From Fratercula arctica (taxonomy: Eukaryota > Chordata > Aves > Charadriiformes > Alcidae): DNA of 64,000 bases. The stretch covers positions 45,429,707 through 45,493,706 of the forward strand of contig CANTUZ010000006.1 in the NCBI GenBank assembly GCA_947846985.1, in the 5' to 3' direction. How positions within the stretch are numbered: the stretch's first letter is position 1; every line of letters starts with the position of its first letter. This document shows positions 61,538 to 64,000 of this stretch, piece by piece. Under the pieces are notes generated by a model. It saw only the letters and a program-made list of their open reading frames with translations. It made no database searches and was not told the origin of the DNA. A program made the translations under genes and the position numbers.

Positions 61538-63553
61538 AATTATTAGTAATCTAGTTAAAATGATTTGTTACTCAGAGCTAAAGGGGGAGGCCCCGACTTT
61601 TTGTGTTGCTTCATGCAGTGATGAATTTCTTCCTAAATGTGACAAAAGTATAAATAACCTAGAATGTTTATTTTACAATGAGTGCATTACGACAGTCATG
61701 TCACTCATTGACCATTTTCATATGTCAGAATGTGAAATCAAGTTCATTCTTATAATTTTTGGTGCATAATGAGAAAATTGATAGACGTGATAAAAAGTGA
61801 TAAATCTGCAGATGTTTTAAGTTGTACTTATCTAGAAAAAAAGTCTCTTAAAGGCTTATACTGAATCTATCAGAAACAGATAAATTGTGCATCTTGCCTC
61901 TTAGTGCTTTGAAACATTTACTTCAAAAAAGCGGTTTAAGAAAAAGCAAGAACGAAATTAATTATGAAATTCTTACCTTTAATTTATACAGCTTTTATAC
62001 ACAATTTCTTCCATGTAGGCATTTATGTAGTTCTATTACACTTTCCCAAGCTAGTTCGCCCAGAAATTGTACTGAAAAATAATGCAAGAGTAAGAGAAGG
62101 GTCTGAGCAAGTGTTCTGCTATGGGGGAATCTGAAGAGATTCTGAATTTATACAAAATTACAATCAGAAAATTTAAAAAAAAAAAAGGAACTTTTGCATA
62201 GAACACAGATAACAATATCACTTTATTTAATCCGACACTGTTGCTATTAATATTATTAAAACTAGTAATGCTAATCGGCTTCAAATTTGCATTAGAATAC
62301 CAGCCTTCATTCTACATTTAATGTTATTCCAAATTTTATCATTACAGTTTGGCATCACTGGAACTTGCAACACACCCGGAGTCTTATGAATCTTCTTTCA
62401 AGGTTTATTTATCTGTACATTCAAATGGTGCTTACGTAAACAAGATTCTCACGTTTGGGAAGAATGGAACTGAAAAAATACCTCACTTTTGCTGCTTTCA
62501 AATATATCTAAACAGTCAACTGAGTTGTGTAAATAGGGCTTAAGTACAGCTGGATAAGAAAAGGTATTACATACATTATAACGTCAAGATATAGAGCTGC
62601 CTTTACGTTCTGGCTTCTCTCTGCTGCTCTGATGGTACAAAATGGCCATAGACTTAATTGAGCAATTAAGGGAAAATAATGAGATGCTGTTTTGCCTGGC
62701 CAGGTCACAGGAGCCGGGCAGTACCAGTTAGTCTGGCTTATGGCAGCAGCACCTCTCAAAATCAGATACACAAATAGCTTTATCTTCTTCATTATGTCCT
62801 AAAGATGTCTAGTCTCCATAATACTGCAAACGCAGACAGAGTTACGTTGTTCGGCAAGAAAAAGCAAAGCTGGATTTCTCTGTAAATTAAGGAAGGGCTG
62901 AATCTATTTCCCTGTCTCACAAATACGGGCACAATATTTGCTGGGGGGGACAAAGGGCGCAGTGCATTAAACACCTTTTGTTGTTGAAAAGGCATTTCAG
63001 CACTTTATTTTAAAGTTCTTTGCAGAATCTACTTTTATTTCAGCCCGGTACTGTATGCTTTGGAAAATCTGGCTAATTCAAGGAAACACTCGGGAGTGCT
63101 AGTTCTATTATAAATCCTTATCGTAATAAAGATCAAATTGCTAGTCTCTTCTACCTTGTTTCTCTGTTTGAAACTGCAAAGGGTTCTTGAGCTGCTTCTC
63201 CTCCTGATTAAATTTGTTTTCTGTCATGCAATTACACTTTTAAAATTGTGTTCAGTAAAATATTTCTAACTCCATTACAATAAATTTAAGCCAGTGTCAC
63301 ACCAACACATGATTCATATTAACAAATGCCGCTGCTGCGCTGCCTGCCTGTTGATCAGCTTTCAGCTGCAAATGGGGAATCGGCTGGACTTTTTTTTTTC
63401 CTCTCCTTCAGAGCTACATCCACCCCTGCACCGGGAAAATAAAACTGCCATAAAGAGGTAGGAAATATCGATATGTAGGAGATACCGCGGGTAATCTGCT
63501 AAGCCTCCTCTCATTCCTGTTATCAGAGTTGCTCTTTGGCCGTCGCTGGCATT

Positions 63554-63565
63554 TGACATCTGTCA
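63554..63565. promoter_or_regulatory. TGACA/TGTCA palindromic site
   Basis: TGACATCTGTCA has TGACA and TGTCA arms around TC, a MEIS/TGIF-like arrangement similar to the one at 40755-40769. It sits in a CpG-richer, conserved-looking patch. Confidence 0.3.
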
Positions 63566-64000
63566 CAAAAGTGGAGTGGCCTTTTCCCCTTTCCTCTGTT
63601 AAAATCGTCACCACGAGCAGGCACTGCTGACGCTCGGGCTGTATCTTGAAGACTCATTGACTTTTTAAAGATCGCTTAAGGCTGCTCGTTTTTTCTTACA
63701 AGCTCTTCCTACCAGAAACGTATTTCTAATCAAGAGGAGGAGATGAAGAACTATGGGAAATACCCCAAATATATACAATAAACCACCTGACAAAATCTGC
63801 TGGTAGGAGTAAAAACCAAGAATAACACGACAGTGCACCTGCTCTGTGTGGTTAAGTGACGAGGATCGCACTCCCTCCCCTCCATCATTTTCTTCATCTG
63901 ACACTTTTCTTTGGAGAAGCCAGATGCTCACATTACAGAAAAAATCTTTTATTAATAATCAAGACAACATGTGCCTACTGGTTTGAATTTCTGTTCACTC

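Larger units (their letters stand above)
58042..64000. other. Non-coding sequence with simple repeats and motif patches
   Basis: No recognised gene up to the end of the window. Contents listed separately are the (AAAAC)n tract, an A/T-rich tract, the AP-1 pair and a TGACA/TGTCA palindrome. The last 700 bases (63290-63640) are richer in CpG and have a conserved-looking texture. Minor frames of up to 94 codons show no family features. Confidence 0.55.

Noticed and set aside
61614..61640. ATGAATTTCTTCCTAA, as in CR1 minus copies
   Set aside because: The 16-base match is not continued on either side by CR1 sequence; too short to call.
1..64000. CRISPR array, operon, phage or plasmid system
   Set aside because: No regularly spaced repeats, no long frames and no bacterial gene organisation; the CR1 copies show vertebrate nuclear DNA.
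1..64000. Endogenous retrovirus
   Set aside because: No paired long terminal repeats, primer-binding site or gag/pol/env-like frames were seen.

Overview
The window reads as avian, non-coding nuclear DNA: intergenic or intronic sequence from what looks like a gene desert. Three truncated CR1 retrotransposons (4156-4886 on minus, 29974-30305 on minus, 54013-54236 on plus) carry the paired 8-bp terminal repeat (TTCTATGA or its complement) and the ORF2 C-terminus typical of CR1. Their low density in 64 kb fits a bird better than a turtle or crocodilian. This assignment is from memory of the families, not from a search.

No protein-coding exon could be recognised. Apart from the one of 183 codons (52260-52811), no open frame exceeds about 155 codons. 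The longer frames are antisense to CR1, read through simple repeats, or have no family features. The one frame I keep as a weak candidate is the 52260-52811 one, because its internal methionine at 52428 has a good Kozak context, a signal-peptide-like start and a splice-donor-like site 145 bases later. I found no rRNA, tRNA or CRISPR array.

The rest is A/T-rich sequence with three layers. (1) CR1 copies plus older, decayed repeats that I recognise from amniote genomes (10545-10750, 11830-11868, 21120-21195, 23932-24100, 24255-24319, 53533-53579). (2) Homopolymers and simple repeats, the most striking being a run of 20 C at 36051-36070. (3) Short patches dense in transcription-factor palindromes and octamer motifs, which look like conserved non-coding regulatory elements. 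The best are 40740-40930 (inverted TGACAG pair and a perfect TTACGTAA-centred palindrome), 50982-51055 (nested direct and inverted repeats), 51393-51408 (octamer beside a SOX-like site), 58003-58041 (perfect 18-bp palindrome and an octamer) and 61454-61537 (two AP-1 sites). A hairpin of about 66 nt at 51807-51872 could form if transcribed.

I did not find a clear new biological system. The most plausible function is as a regulatory landscape for a distant developmental gene; that is inference and rests on whether these patches are conserved across birds.
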